Of a stretch of 35,481 nucleotides of DNA, positions 9,101 through 16,848 are shown in pieces. This DNA comes from Streptomyces sp. sk2.1. GTDB lineage: Bacteria; Actinomycetota; Actinomycetes; Streptomycetales; Streptomycetaceae. The stretch is taken from assembly GCF_008120935.1 (NCBI RefSeq), contig NZ_RDBO01000036.1, positions 66 through 35,546 on the forward strand. Direction: 5' to 3'. A model generated the notes under the pieces. It did not search any database. It was not told the DNA's origin and saw nothing but the letters and a program-made list of their open reading frames with translations. How positions within the stretch are numbered: position 1 is the first letter of the stretch; each line of letters begins with the position of its first letter. The translations under genes and the position numbers were made by a program.

Positions 9101-9840
9101 GGATCGAACTCGGCGGCAGCCGTGAGGTGTCCGAGGCGTACGCCCTGGCCTTCGACTCCCCCGGCCGGGTTCCCGGCAACCTGCCGTACCGGGTCCGGTC
9201 CCGGGATCTCGACCGTGTCGATCACCGCCTCCACGCCGACAGGCCCGGCGCGATTCCCCACTTCAGCTGGAACCGGATGACGAAGTCCGGCCCGGTGACG
9301 GAGGAGAGCATGCTGCCCAAGCCGGACAGCCAGCGGCAGTTCACCACATGGGTAGGACCGCGGAACAGCGATGCGATCGACCGCTTCGAGATGTCCGTCA
9401 GGGACTATCTCGCGCCGTCCGTGGCAAGCCCGTCGGGTCCGGGCGAAACCCGGGACGTGGCACTCGGCAGGAAGAACACCATCGACTGGAACGAGGGTCC
9501 GTCCCTTCCCGGCGCGGCGCCCCGTGCCCGCACCGAGTCGGGCTTCACCGCCGAGACCGGCCTGCCGTGCGCCGGCTGCCGGGAGGGCGACCGCTTCTGG
9601 CCCACCCTGTACCAGACCAGTGGCGGGGGCGGTCGCCAGACCATGATGGGCATGCTCAACGACACGGGCGTCGCCCATCTGATCTACGGGATCCAGGCAT
9701 GTGAGCCCCCCGCCTGCAAGGTGAGCCTCTTCGACGACGCCGGCCACGAGATCGAGCAGAAGCTCAACCCGGTCGAGTTCGTCTTCGAGCTCGGCGAGCC
9801 CGGCAACGTGCCGGACCCGGCGTCGAGGAACGGGCGGTGA
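6169..9840 (+). CDS. Secreted S8 family serine peptidase 2 (paralog of peptidase 1)
   Basis: Extracellular subtilase of 1223 residues. ATG 6169 is preceded by GGAAGG and opens a clean signal peptide (MRRLGRRLATAVAGV... ending near TAANA). The propeptide-like part carries LTLTLVTGDKV. The triad is Asp255 (VAVLDSG), His288 (HGHGTHVAS) and Ser464 (SGTSMATPH), with Asn in IAAGNAG. An Fn3-like domain follows (about 526-610), then a protease-associated-like region (about 865-985) with extra cysteines (CGTTC, CENGPDSC). It is clearly homologous to peptidase 1 across the propeptide, catalytic and Fn3-like parts, but it lacks the final beta-sandwich. That module is encoded separately by the next gene, which begins about 30 bp downstream. 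Probably transcribed with the lipoprotein gene. Confidence 0.95.
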   Translation: MRRLGRRLATAVAGVTILGTVMASTAANASDPTSAPSATTSPDLPASVGDSLLKAAAGNRANLTLTLVTGDKVQIGITKDRKPVVREIVPATRPGNESVLFRTVTRNDQVYVVPEDALALLRADVLDWELFNLAKLADWTAEGRTGEVPVIAAYAGRTGARTAKPPTGTTAGAVLPSINARSMTVKGNGQWWREVRKKNTGKSASPATGPLAGVGKVWLDELTKLQLDQSVPQIGAPAAWERGYDGSDVKVAVLDSGVDATHPDLVGRIAEAVDFTDSPNGPVDEHGHGTHVASTIAGTGKASDGLRRGVAPGAKLAVGRVCGPDGSCAGSAVIAGMEWAAKSGADVVNMSLGGAPSDGTDPLSSSVNALSRTYGTLFVIAAGNAGPDAETVGSPGAADEALTVAAVDKSDRMASFSSRGPRVGDGAAKPDLAAPGVAIVAARAKGTGMGKPVDDHYTSASGTSMATPHMAGAAAIIAQQHPDFTGRQIKALLMATAKDLGHDVFAQGAGRVDVARAIDPKIIPDGNLAFGRAEYPHSPVSRTVTYSNWTDEPITLSLSASATSSGKPAPAGLFTLSADQVTVPAKGSADVTVTMDGRVVDSSGQYGAYTGVLTAEDGAGEVLGTSRISTFVEPIRHDLTIKVIPPTGATDVSYGSALIVPVDEDELNLYEKPLTAPGGETIRARVFAGTVTAAIGVTWRDATGELQKAAPMVPEVEVTGATTVELDLRKAKPIRVNTPERTETYTALFKTERTSVDGDWGITASLTAEYGPAEPNWWALPTAGEVGLGTLDFYSRHVLVPPSVTMKVTGNGDPFDLGARYATPDTTINGGNQKWTKDGKPVSTLVRSTIPRLPVTGKKSVVYAGTGSAGELAEVDAKGALVLLKPTDICGTTCDFTALRKRVAEAAAEGAVGVLVTGETDRVALLKYESFRQYKCENGPDSCPPVDPYAALPIVTVPPARAAALIRRIEDGGKSGVRIELGGSREVSEAYALAFDSPGRVPGNLPYRVRSRDLDRVDHRLHADRPGAIPHFSWNRMTKSGPVTEESMLPKPDSQRQFTTWVGPRNSDAIDRFEMSVRDYLAPSVASPSGPGETRDVALGRKNTIDWNEGPSLPGAAPRARTESGFTAETGLPCAGCREGDRFWPTLYQTSGGGGRQTMMGMLNDTGVAHLIYGIQACEPPACKVSLFDDAGHEIEQKLNPVEFVFELGEPGNVPDPASRNGR

Positions 9841-9869
9841 TGACCGAAATGGGAAAGGAGACCGCTCCG

Positions 9870-10475
9870 ATGAACACGGCCGAGCCATCGAAATGGCGCC
9901 GGAAGGTGAACCTGGCGGCCTCGGCAGCCGTGGCAGTGCTCGCGCTGGCGGGGTGCAAGGCCGACGTCATCTCGTACGACCTGCCTGCGGAATCGGCCCG
10001 CTACACGTTCCGGGCGGAGACCAACGGGGTCAGGACCGCGTGGGAGTACACGTCCGACCGGCCGGACAAGTCCGACACACCGAAGTCCCAGCCGTGCGTC
10101 GCGGACGTCGTCGTCAAGGATCCCGGTGAGTGCCGGCCGGAGCCGCTGATCTTCCTGCGGTACGACCTGGGCCTCGGGCTGGACAACACCGCAGAGGCCG
10201 ACGAACTGCACTCCATCACCGTCACCGGCTACTACCAGGAGCGGCTCAGCACGCCACCGACCCTGACCGAGTTGCGGGCGGAGGCCAGCTTCGACGGCGG
10301 CAGGACCTGGAAGCCGGTGAGCACCGGGGCCGACGGGAAGAACACCTTCAACGCGCGCGTCAAGCACCCGAAGCGTGACAGGGCTCCCGACGGAGTCGCA
10401 CTGCGGATCACCGCGACCGACAGTGCGGGGAACAAGGTCGAGCAGACCATTCCCAGGGCGTACCGACTGCGCTGA
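9870..10475 (+). CDS. Lipoprotein homologous to the C-terminal domain of S8 peptidase 1
   Basis: 201 residues from ATG 9870, chosen because AAAGGAG lies 9 nt upstream. GTG 9837 and ATG 9840, overlapping the peptidase 2 stop, are in-frame alternatives. The N-terminus (KWRRK then a hydrophobic run) ends in a lipobox LALAGC with lipidated Cys29. The rest matches the end of peptidase 1: TAWEYTSDRP here versus TAWTFKSARP there, a SFDGGRTWKPV versus SADDGATWQPA strand, and the same ending pattern (VEQTIPRAYRLR versus IEQTLIKAYAVR). The module is therefore a detached peptidase domain tethered to the membrane. Its role could be to bind or anchor peptidase 2, or to bind substrate (inference). Confidence 0.9.
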   Translation: MNTAEPSKWRRKVNLAASAAVAVLALAGCKADVISYDLPAESARYTFRAETNGVRTAWEYTSDRPDKSDTPKSQPCVADVVVKDPGECRPEPLIFLRYDLGLGLDNTAEADELHSITVTGYYQERLSTPPTLTELRAEASFDGGRTWKPVSTGADGKNTFNARVKHPKRDRAPDGVALRITATDSAGNKVEQTIPRAYRLR

Positions 10476-10532
10476 GGCGTATCGACCGCGCCGAGGTGAA
10501 CCGATGAAGCGGTGAACCGGCCCGGAGGGGGC

Positions 10533-10568
10533 ACGGCCGGGGCGAGAGGCGAAATTCGCCCCGGCCGT
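10533..10568 (+). terminator. Intrinsic terminator after the peptidase 2/lipoprotein unit
   Basis: Perfect 13-bp stem (ACGGCCGGGGCGA and its complement) with a 10-base loop, 57 bp after the lipoprotein stop, with a TTTT further downstream. It separates the protease unit from the regulator gene. Confidence 0.8.
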
Positions 10569-10677
10569 CTCCCACGTTTTCCCCGTGACGCCCTCGTCGG
10601 ACGTGGACGGGGGCGGCGGGCTCCTTTCACCACGCGAACGCCAGGCCGAAGTGCCCGAGGGCAGACGGAGAGACATC

Positions 10678-11733
10678 ATGCTGTCAGACGTGCTGGGACT
10701 CACCCCCGAAGAGGCGGACGCCTACCGCACCCTGGTTTCGGTGGCCTCCGCCACCCCCGCGGAGCTCGCCGGACTCGTCGGCCGGGACGCCCGCCAGGTG
10801 GTGCACATCCTCGGCAGACTCGAAGGCCAGGGGCTTGCCGCGCGCAGCCTCGGCGACACCGCCCGGTTCGTCGCCTCCCCGCCGGCGGCGGCGATGCGGG
10901 CTCTCCTGGTCCAGCGACAGAACGAACTCAAACTGGCGGAACTCGAACTCGACTCCCTCGACGAAACCTACCGCGCGGCCACTCTCGGGCGCGGCGTCGC
11001 GGAAGTCATCGACGTGATCCACGGCGCCGAGGCCATCCGCGAGCGCGTCGGGCACATACAACTCGGCGCGCGGAAGGAGATCATGAACCTCGCCAAGGCG
11101 CCGCTCTTCTCGCTCGGCAACATGACCGACGACACGGCCATCGAACGCGGCATCCGTTACCGCGTGATAGTCGAACGCACATTGTTCGACGGGGAAGGCC
11201 CGTCGTTCGGCGAGATCACCCAGGCGCAGGCATCAGGAGAAGAGGTCCGGGTCGCCGACACCGTGCCGCTGAAACTCTTCATCGTGGACCGTGAGTTGGC
11301 CATCGTCCCACTCCTCGGTTCGGCCGATGCCGCAAAGGCGGGAGCCCTGCTCGTGCACCGGAGCAGCCTGCTCGACGCGCTGATCGCCCTGTTCGAGTCC
11401 GAATGGGAGAAGGCGATGCGGTTCGCGACCTCCGCCGGCGACCTGCAGAACGCGCCCGCCATCGACGATCTGGACGCGCAGGTCCTCAGCCTGTCGCTGA
11501 CCGGTCTCACCGACCGGGCGATCGCCACCCAACTGCTCACCTCCCTGCGGACGGTGCAGCGCCGGATACGGCATCTGATGGACATCGCGGGAGTGCACAA
11601 TCGCATGCAGTTGGGCTTCCACGCGGCGCGGGCGGGCTGGCTCGAAACCGAGCGGAACGGCGGCGGAGGAACATCCCGCCTCCGGGCCGTGCCGTCGGCG
11701 TCGGCCACGACCGCCCGGAGATCCATCGGGTGA
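10678..11733 (+). CDS. TrmB-like/LuxR-type transcriptional regulator
   Basis: 351 residues from ATG 10678 (GGAG upstream in ACGGAGAGACATC). The N-terminal part resembles the winged helix of TrmB-like regulators (LTPEEADAYRTLVSVASATPAE...), followed by a helical segment and a central domain (about 120-250) like the sensor part of that family. The C-terminus is a LuxR-type helix-turn-helix (LSLTGLTDRAIATQL, SLRTVQRRIRHLM). No receiver domain is present. Its place immediately after the two S8 peptidases, on the same strand, suggests that it controls them; that is inference. A 110-bp gap and the terminator upstream suggest its own promoter. Confidence 0.85.
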   Translation: MLSDVLGLTPEEADAYRTLVSVASATPAELAGLVGRDARQVVHILGRLEGQGLAARSLGDTARFVASPPAAAMRALLVQRQNELKLAELELDSLDETYRAATLGRGVAEVIDVIHGAEAIRERVGHIQLGARKEIMNLAKAPLFSLGNMTDDTAIERGIRYRVIVERTLFDGEGPSFGEITQAQASGEEVRVADTVPLKLFIVDRELAIVPLLGSADAAKAGALLVHRSSLLDALIALFESEWEKAMRFATSAGDLQNAPAIDDLDAQVLSLSLTGLTDRAIATQLLTSLRTVQRRIRHLMDIAGVHNRMQLGFHAARAGWLETERNGGGGTSRLRAVPSASATTARRSIG

Positions 11734-11803
11734 GGACTGTTCCGTGGCCGTGCCGGACGGCCCTGTTCACCGGCCCGGGCCCGCGCTGCGAGGAATCAGG
11801 CGC

Positions 11804-12373
11804 TCACCGGGAGCGGCGTGTGGCGATGACCGCCGAACTGGTCGGTGTCGTGAGCACCTCGGTGGCCTCCAGGTCCGGATGCGTCAGGTAGAACAGCCGG
11901 AGCTCGTCCACCTCGCCCTCGAAGCGGGGCGGCCAGTGGGGCGAGGGGGTGAAGTCGTCCAGGACGAGCAGGCCACCGGGAGCGAGATGCTCGACGACCT
12001 TCCGGGCGTCGTCGCGCTTGCCCCCGCCGTCGCAGAAGAAGACGTCGAACGGGGCGTGCTGGTCGAGCAGCCGCCAGTCCCCGGTGAGAACACTGACACG
12101 CTCGTCGTCCGCGAAGATCCCGGCCGCCCGGCGGGCCAGCTCCTCGTCGCGCTCCACGGTGACCAGGCGCGCGCCGGGGCCGAGACCGCTGTGCAGCCAG
12201 GCGGTGCCCACCCCCGAGCCGGTACCGCTCTCCGCCACGACCCCACGGGGCTTCGAGGCGGCGGCCAGCCCGAGCAGCCTGCCCACTTCGGGGATGCAGC
12301 TCTTCTTGAACCCCATCTCGGAGGCGACCCGCTCCGCGGCCGCCACCCGGGGCGGAATCACACGTTCTGCCAT
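11804..12373 (-). CDS. Class I SAM-dependent methyltransferase, O-methyltransferase-like
   Basis: 189 residues from ATG 12373, which sits 9 nt after AAGGAG; the in-frame ATG at 12379 is too close to that site. Motif I (VVAESGTGSGVGTAWL, about 45-60) and the following acidic strand (VTVERDEEL) define the SAM-binding Rossmann fold. FDVFFCDGGG and GGLLVLDDFTP match the later strands of small O-methyltransferases. Substrate unknown. It is divergent from the HEAT-repeat gene and has a perfect palindrome in its leader. Confidence 0.85.
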   Translation of the reverse strand: MAERVIPPRVAAAERVASEMGFKKSCIPEVGRLLGLAAASKPRGVVAESGTGSGVGTAWLHSGLGPGARLVTVERDEELARRAAGIFADDERVSVLTGDWRLLDQHAPFDVFFCDGGGKRDDARKVVEHLAPGGLLVLDDFTPSPHWPPRFEGEVDELRLFYLTHPDLEATEVLTTPTSSAVIATRRSR

Positions 12374-12391
12374 GACCATGTTCTCCTTGCC

Positions 12392-12407
12392 GTGATCGCG
12401 CGATCAC
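12392..12407. promoter_or_regulatory. 16-bp perfect palindrome upstream of the methyltransferase
   Basis: GTGATCGCGCGATCAC lies a few bases upstream of the methyltransferase ribosome-binding site, and CATGATCATG (12415-12424) follows. It is suitable as an operator for a dimeric repressor, or as a leader hairpin. No adjacent repressor gene is present. Confidence 0.45.
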
Positions 12408-12495
12408 ACAATGACATGATCATGAGGCTATCGGTGGACGGCGACGCCCGTACGGGGTTTCGCCGGGCAGGGGACGGAAGGCGGCGGGCGACGGC

Positions 12496-14988
12496 ATGAG
12501 CGCGGGGAACCCGGGCGGCGGCATGAGCGCGGAGAGCGCGGGCGCGGAACGGATGGCGCGGTTCGCCGCGGAGGTCGACTGGTCGAGGGTGACCAGTCCC
12601 TACCACGCCCAGCGGTACGGGCCGGAGGTGCTGGAACAGCTCTGGGCACCGGACCGCCCCACGGCCGAGGACGCCCTGGTGGATCTGCATTACGCGTCCT
12701 GCGGCGACGGCAGTTCGGTGCTGGCGGCGGCGGCCGAGGTGCTGCCGTTCCTCGTCGAGGCCGCCCGGGACCCGGCCGTGCGGGTGCGCGTGGAGATCAT
12801 GGAGACGATCACCGGTGTCGCCCGCGCGGGCAACACCGCTCCCACCGCGAGGGTCGACCCGGTCCTGGAGGGCAGGTGGCGGCCCACCGTCGACCCCGCG
12901 TGGCCGACTGCCTGGGAGCGGGCGGTGGACCCGTTGCTGACGTTGCTCGACGACGACGATCACGACGTCCGGGCCGCGGCGGTCACCGCACTCGCGCAGG
13001 CCACCCACCGGGCGGACGAGCTCACCGTCCGCTTCCGGTCCCGCTTCGGGAGCGAGCAGAGCCCGCAGGCGGCCGAGACGCTCGTCCTGGCCGTCGGGGA
13101 ACTCGCCCGCCACGCCGTGGAACGGCGGGAAGAGGCACTCGCCTGGCTGCGGCAACGGATGACCGTCGAGGAGGAGGGGGAGGAGCCCGACACCGAGGAG
13201 GATGTCGACGCCTGGCTGGAGTGGTTCGAGAAGCCCCGGCACGACGTCCGGCTGCAGGCGGTCGCGGCCCTGCGCCGCGCCCTGCCCGAACACGTCGACC
13301 CCGCCTATGCCCGCACCACGGCCGACACACTGCTCGCCTCCCCGCCCATGGCCGCCGGGTCCTCCGGGAAGTACCGCTCCTGGCCGGTCGGCGTCGTCGT
13401 CGACGCCGACCGGCAGCTCGGCGACGACCTGCCGGGCAGGCTCGCCCTCGCCCTCGGTCTGCTGCGCCACGACGGCGCCGGACAGCGCGAGGCCGGTCTG
13501 CGGGTCGCGGCCTCCCTGATGTCCCGGTGGCGTTCCGCCGTACCCGAACTGCTCCCGGCCGTAGTGGAGTTCACCGACGACCCGCATCCGGACAACCGTG
13601 CCTCCGCGCTGCGGGTCCTCGCCATGTGCGGGGCCGCCGCACGCCCCTGGGCCGACCGCGCCGCGGCACACCTCACCGAGGACGAAGAACCCCACGAGCC
13701 CGCGAGGAGGTACGCGGTCCGGGCGCTGAGCCGGATGGGCGACGAACGCTGCGTGGCGCCGCTGGCCCGGCTGCTCACCGTCCGCGCCAGCGGGTCCGCC
13801 GGTTGGCCCCCCATCCCGTCCGGCCGGGGCTGGGAGGGGGACGAACCCAACTTCTCCGAGGCCCTCGCCCCCTTCACCGCGCACACGGACACCCTCCTGG
13901 GTCCGCTGCTGGCCCGTATCGGGGCGGCTTCGACGACCGAGCGCGGCGCGTACCACGGGATCATCGGCCAATGGCATCACGACGGCGCTTCCGTCGTCCC
14001 GCGCCTGCTCGAACTGCTCGAATCGCCCGACACGGACGAGGTGTTGACGGCCGCCCATGCCCTGAGCCGGACGGGCCCCCGCGCGATCGCCGCCGGTCAT
14101 CACGCGCGACTGCGGGAACTGCTCGGACCGCCGGAGTCCTGGGCCGGCTCGGACCGTGTCGACCCCTTCCGCTTCCGTTTCCTCACCGGCGACGACGGGC
14201 CCGTACTGGCCCTGCTGCGCTCCCCCGAGGAGAGCGGATACCCGGAGCTGAGCACCGGGGTCCACGACAACGCCCGGATCCGTGCCGGCATCGAGCTGGG
14301 CCCGCTCGCCGCCCCGGCGGCCGGTCTGCTGCGCGGCCTGTTCCGGGAGGCGCTGCGGGAAAAACCGGAGCACCGGTCCGACGTGCCCGAGGACGTCGTA
14401 CGGCGGGCCCGTGCCCTGTGGCGGGTCACCGGCGACGCGGAGGAAGTCCTGCCGGACCTCCTGGAACTGACCGGGCGCAGCGCGCAGGAGGGCTACCGGA
14501 CCCCGGGAGGCGTCAAGGCCCTTCGCCTGCTCGCCGAGGTGGCCGCCACCCGTCCGCCCGTCGCGGCGCAGGTCGCCCGGCGGCTGCGCGCCACCGCGGA
14601 GGAACGGCTCGGGCACGGCAACCGCTTCGACGCGATGGAGATCGTCAGGGGTCTGTGGGAGCTCACCCGGGACCCGCGGCAGGTCGTCCCGGCCCTGGCC
14701 CGGCTGGTACGGATCTGCCCGCCGCCCGGCAGCGCGCACCCCACCGTCCTCGAACCGCTGGAGCTCCTTGCCGAGGTCGCGGCAGCCGACCCGGAGTCCG
14801 TCGCCCCGGTGACTCCCGCGCTGCGGACCCTCCTCGACGCCGACGAACGCCCCGTCGCGCACGACCACTGGCGCGCCGTCACGGAGGACGACGCGTTGTG
14901 CGCGGCGGTCCGGGCGGTACTGGCCGCCGCGGCGACGGGCACGGAGGGGGAGCTGCGGGAGGAGGAGACGGAGGAGAGGACCGCGTAG
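12496..14988 (+). CDS. Large HEAT-repeat protein
   Basis: 830 residues without a signal peptide or membrane segment, so probably cytoplasmic. Repeated two-helix HEAT-like units are visible, for example HDVRAAAVTALAQ (near 156), HDVRLQAVAALRRAL (near 249), DNRASALRVLAM and ARRYAVRALSRMGDER. Long acidic linkers such as EEEGEEPDTEEDVD separate some of them. Such alpha-solenoids act as protein-interaction scaffolds; no enzymatic motif is seen. A second in-frame ATG with the same MSA beginning is at 12523. The gene stands alone and converges on a lipoprotein gene. Partner unknown. Confidence 0.85.
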   Translation: MSAGNPGGGMSAESAGAERMARFAAEVDWSRVTSPYHAQRYGPEVLEQLWAPDRPTAEDALVDLHYASCGDGSSVLAAAAEVLPFLVEAARDPAVRVRVEIMETITGVARAGNTAPTARVDPVLEGRWRPTVDPAWPTAWERAVDPLLTLLDDDDHDVRAAAVTALAQATHRADELTVRFRSRFGSEQSPQAAETLVLAVGELARHAVERREEALAWLRQRMTVEEEGEEPDTEEDVDAWLEWFEKPRHDVRLQAVAALRRALPEHVDPAYARTTADTLLASPPMAAGSSGKYRSWPVGVVVDADRQLGDDLPGRLALALGLLRHDGAGQREAGLRVAASLMSRWRSAVPELLPAVVEFTDDPHPDNRASALRVLAMCGAAARPWADRAAAHLTEDEEPHEPARRYAVRALSRMGDERCVAPLARLLTVRASGSAGWPPIPSGRGWEGDEPNFSEALAPFTAHTDTLLGPLLARIGAASTTERGAYHGIIGQWHHDGASVVPRLLELLESPDTDEVLTAAHALSRTGPRAIAAGHHARLRELLGPPESWAGSDRVDPFRFRFLTGDDGPVLALLRSPEESGYPELSTGVHDNARIRAGIELGPLAAPAAGLLRGLFREALREKPEHRSDVPEDVVRRARALWRVTGDAEEVLPDLLELTGRSAQEGYRTPGGVKALRLLAEVAATRPPVAAQVARRLRATAEERLGHGNRFDAMEIVRGLWELTRDPRQVVPALARLVRICPPPGSAHPTVLEPLELLAEVAAADPESVAPVTPALRTLLDADERPVAHDHWRAVTEDDALCAAVRAVLAAAATGTEGELREEETEERTA

Positions 14989-15118
14989 ACGGACGCCGTC
15001 ACGGAACAGTCGCGGTACACGTCCGGGGCCGGGCGCCTCTGCCCTCGGGGGAGGGGGACCCTCCTTGAGGAGCCGGCGCTTGCTGCGAAAGCTCCGCTGC
15101 GGCACGAACCGGATCACC

Positions 15119-15154
15119 GGCGTGGTGAAGACCGCCGTCGTCCTTCACCACGCC
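15119..15154. terminator. Bidirectional terminator between the HEAT-repeat gene and a lipoprotein gene
   Basis: A 12-bp perfect stem (GGCGTGGTGAAG and its complement) with a 12-base loop lies between two convergent genes. The rest of the gap (14989-15334) holds no supported gene. The part from about 15160 to 15300 is less GC-rich than the neighbours and could be a degraded insertion, but I could not identify it. Confidence 0.65.
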
Positions 15155-15334
15155 TCAACGTGAGGTTGGAAAACGCTCAATCTCGTCCCAAACACCCGAG
15201 CGATCAAAGTATCAGCAGCCACCCGACCCGGCAGCGGCTCTCGCGACAGGCACTCGAACGACCGCGTGATCCACCAGGAAACGACGCCCTCCAGAGGCTG
15301 TTGAACGGATTGATCGCGAAGTGTGACTGGAGTG

Positions 15335-16009
15335 TCAGGCGTCAGGGTTCTTCCCCTGGGCTACCTTGGTCACGCGATCCGCGGCCCCTGTGGCGAGTTC
15401 CTGGATGACCTTGAAGTCAGGCATGTCGTAGCCGACGAGCAGGACCACGGTCCCTCCGATCCGCATCATCACCTTGGCGTCATGGAACTTCATGTCCTTC
15501 CCGCTCGAATAGTCGTACGCGGGAGGGAAACAGTAGGCGTTGACTTCGTCTGCGTGTACGGAAACCTTCAGCTCCTTGAGGTCGTCCGATTCATCGCCCT
15601 TTCGTTTGCCGGTAACCATGCCCTTCCATGCCACCTGCGCATTCTCAGCGGTGTCGAAGGTGAAGGCGGTCCAGAAGATGTCGCCTTCACCTGGGTAGGT
15701 GGTGTAGGCGTGGAGACCTGATGCCACCACTCCGGAGCAGGCGGTGCCGGTCTCGGTCCTGCACTTCTCACCGGCCTCCTGGCCCTCAAAGGTGTCCGGG
15801 CGGCTGATACCTCCCACCCCGTCGGGCAGCATGTCGCCGTCAGGCATGGCCTCGCGGATCTGTGCCGCCGAGAGGCCGACTTGTACTTCCTCGTGCTCCT
15901 CAATCGAGTCGCCGTTCGGGCGCGACGATTCCGCATCGCTGCCACCGCAACCGGCCAGCAGCATCGCGCAGGCCGTCACGAGGACTGTCACTCCTGCTCT
16001 TGAACGCAC
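15335..16009 (-). CDS. Secreted lipoprotein of unknown function
   Basis: 224 residues starting at GTG 16009. The signal peptide (MRSRAGVTVLVTACAMLLAGC) ends in a lipobox with Cys21, followed by a Gly/Ser/Asp-rich linker, so it should be anchored to the outer face of the membrane. The mature part has three further cysteines (KCRTETGTACSG and AYCFPPAYDY) that could form disulfides. It has a mixed alpha/beta pattern ending in a hydrophobic strand (GGTVVLLVGYDM). I do not recognise the family with certainty. GC content is a little lower than in adjacent genes. Confidence 0.85.
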   Translation of the reverse strand: MRSRAGVTVLVTACAMLLAGCGGSDAESSRPNGDSIEEHEEVQVGLSAAQIREAMPDGDMLPDGVGGISRPDTFEGQEAGEKCRTETGTACSGVVASGLHAYTTYPGEGDIFWTAFTFDTAENAQVAWKGMVTGKRKGDESDDLKELKVSVHADEVNAYCFPPAYDYSSGKDMKFHDAKVMMRIGGTVVLLVGYDMPDFKVIQELATGAADRVTKVAQGKNPDA

Positions 16010-16218
16010 TCAGTACCCCCGGCTGAGCCTTTGAACATGATCACCAGCACCCGATTCTAGGGCTACTGGTACGCCAACTTGCCATGTTTTTACGGGGCTT
16101 GAGTGCTTGATCTCCGCGCGGTCGGCATGCGCGTAAGGCACCCCGGGGCGCGACCTGCCGAGGCGCCGGTGCCGGATCGGGCAAGGTCCGCCCCGTTGTG
16201 ACGTGATGTGCCGTTCGG

Positions 16219-16401
16219 ATGCTGTTCCGGACGGCGCGGTCTGCCGTTCCCGCCGAGCACGGTCTGCCGTTTCCGACATGGAGCCTGGCCAGGTCGGCCG
16301 ACTTCCTGGCCGTCGAGGGGGTGGTCGACGGCATCAGCCACGAGGCCCTGCGCATCATGCTCCGTGAGCTGCCCCCGCTGATCGAACGGTGGCGCACGGG
16401 C
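16219..16401 (+). pseudogene. Remnant of an IS630-type transposase (N-terminal helix-turn-helix part)
   Basis: About 60 residues resemble the N-terminal region of actinobacterial IS630-family transposases: LPFPTWSLARSADFLAVEG followed by ISHEALRIMLREL. After LREL the sequence diverges to a low-complexity Arg/Thr/Pro run, and no DDE catalytic part is present. It is a decayed fragment without visible terminal repeats. The rest of the gap between the lipoprotein and the acetyltransferase (16010-16848) shows no convincing gene; TTTAGGGT near 16787 may belong to the acetyltransferase promoter. Confidence 0.6.
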
Positions 16402-16848
16402 TTTACCGAGAAGCACGCCGACCAGGGGGCACAGCAGGCCGGTCGAACGACCAGAACGCCCAGAACGGCCGACAGGCAGGGCAGGACAGCGACGGCGGCC
16501 GCCCCTGCTGCGTCACGTCGTCGGCCTCATCCCTGAGCGCTTCGGGCACGGCCCGCCGACGGAACCGTTCCCGCCCGCTCGGCCACGACGCGCTCGACCG
16601 GACCATGAGCACCTCCCGACCGGCCGAGACGCCACGGCTCCCGCTGCCGACCGCCGGCCGGCACACGACCGCGCCGCGCGAAGCCGGACCCGTCACCAGA
16701 CGGCGCCACGGCCGGTCCGTGCTCCACACCCGTACCGCTCCGGGGACCGCCCTGCCGGAGGGCGTGCCCCCGAGGGCGGTGCACTTTAGGGTGCTCGACA
16801 TGAACCGCCACGGCCCCACCGGCTTCCTTGCCGCACAGGTGACCGCCC

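Noticed and set aside
15160..15340. Open minus-strand frame ending near the 15119 hairpin, possibly a degraded insertion
   Set aside because: About 60 residues without a recognisable family; open frames are common by chance at this GC content.
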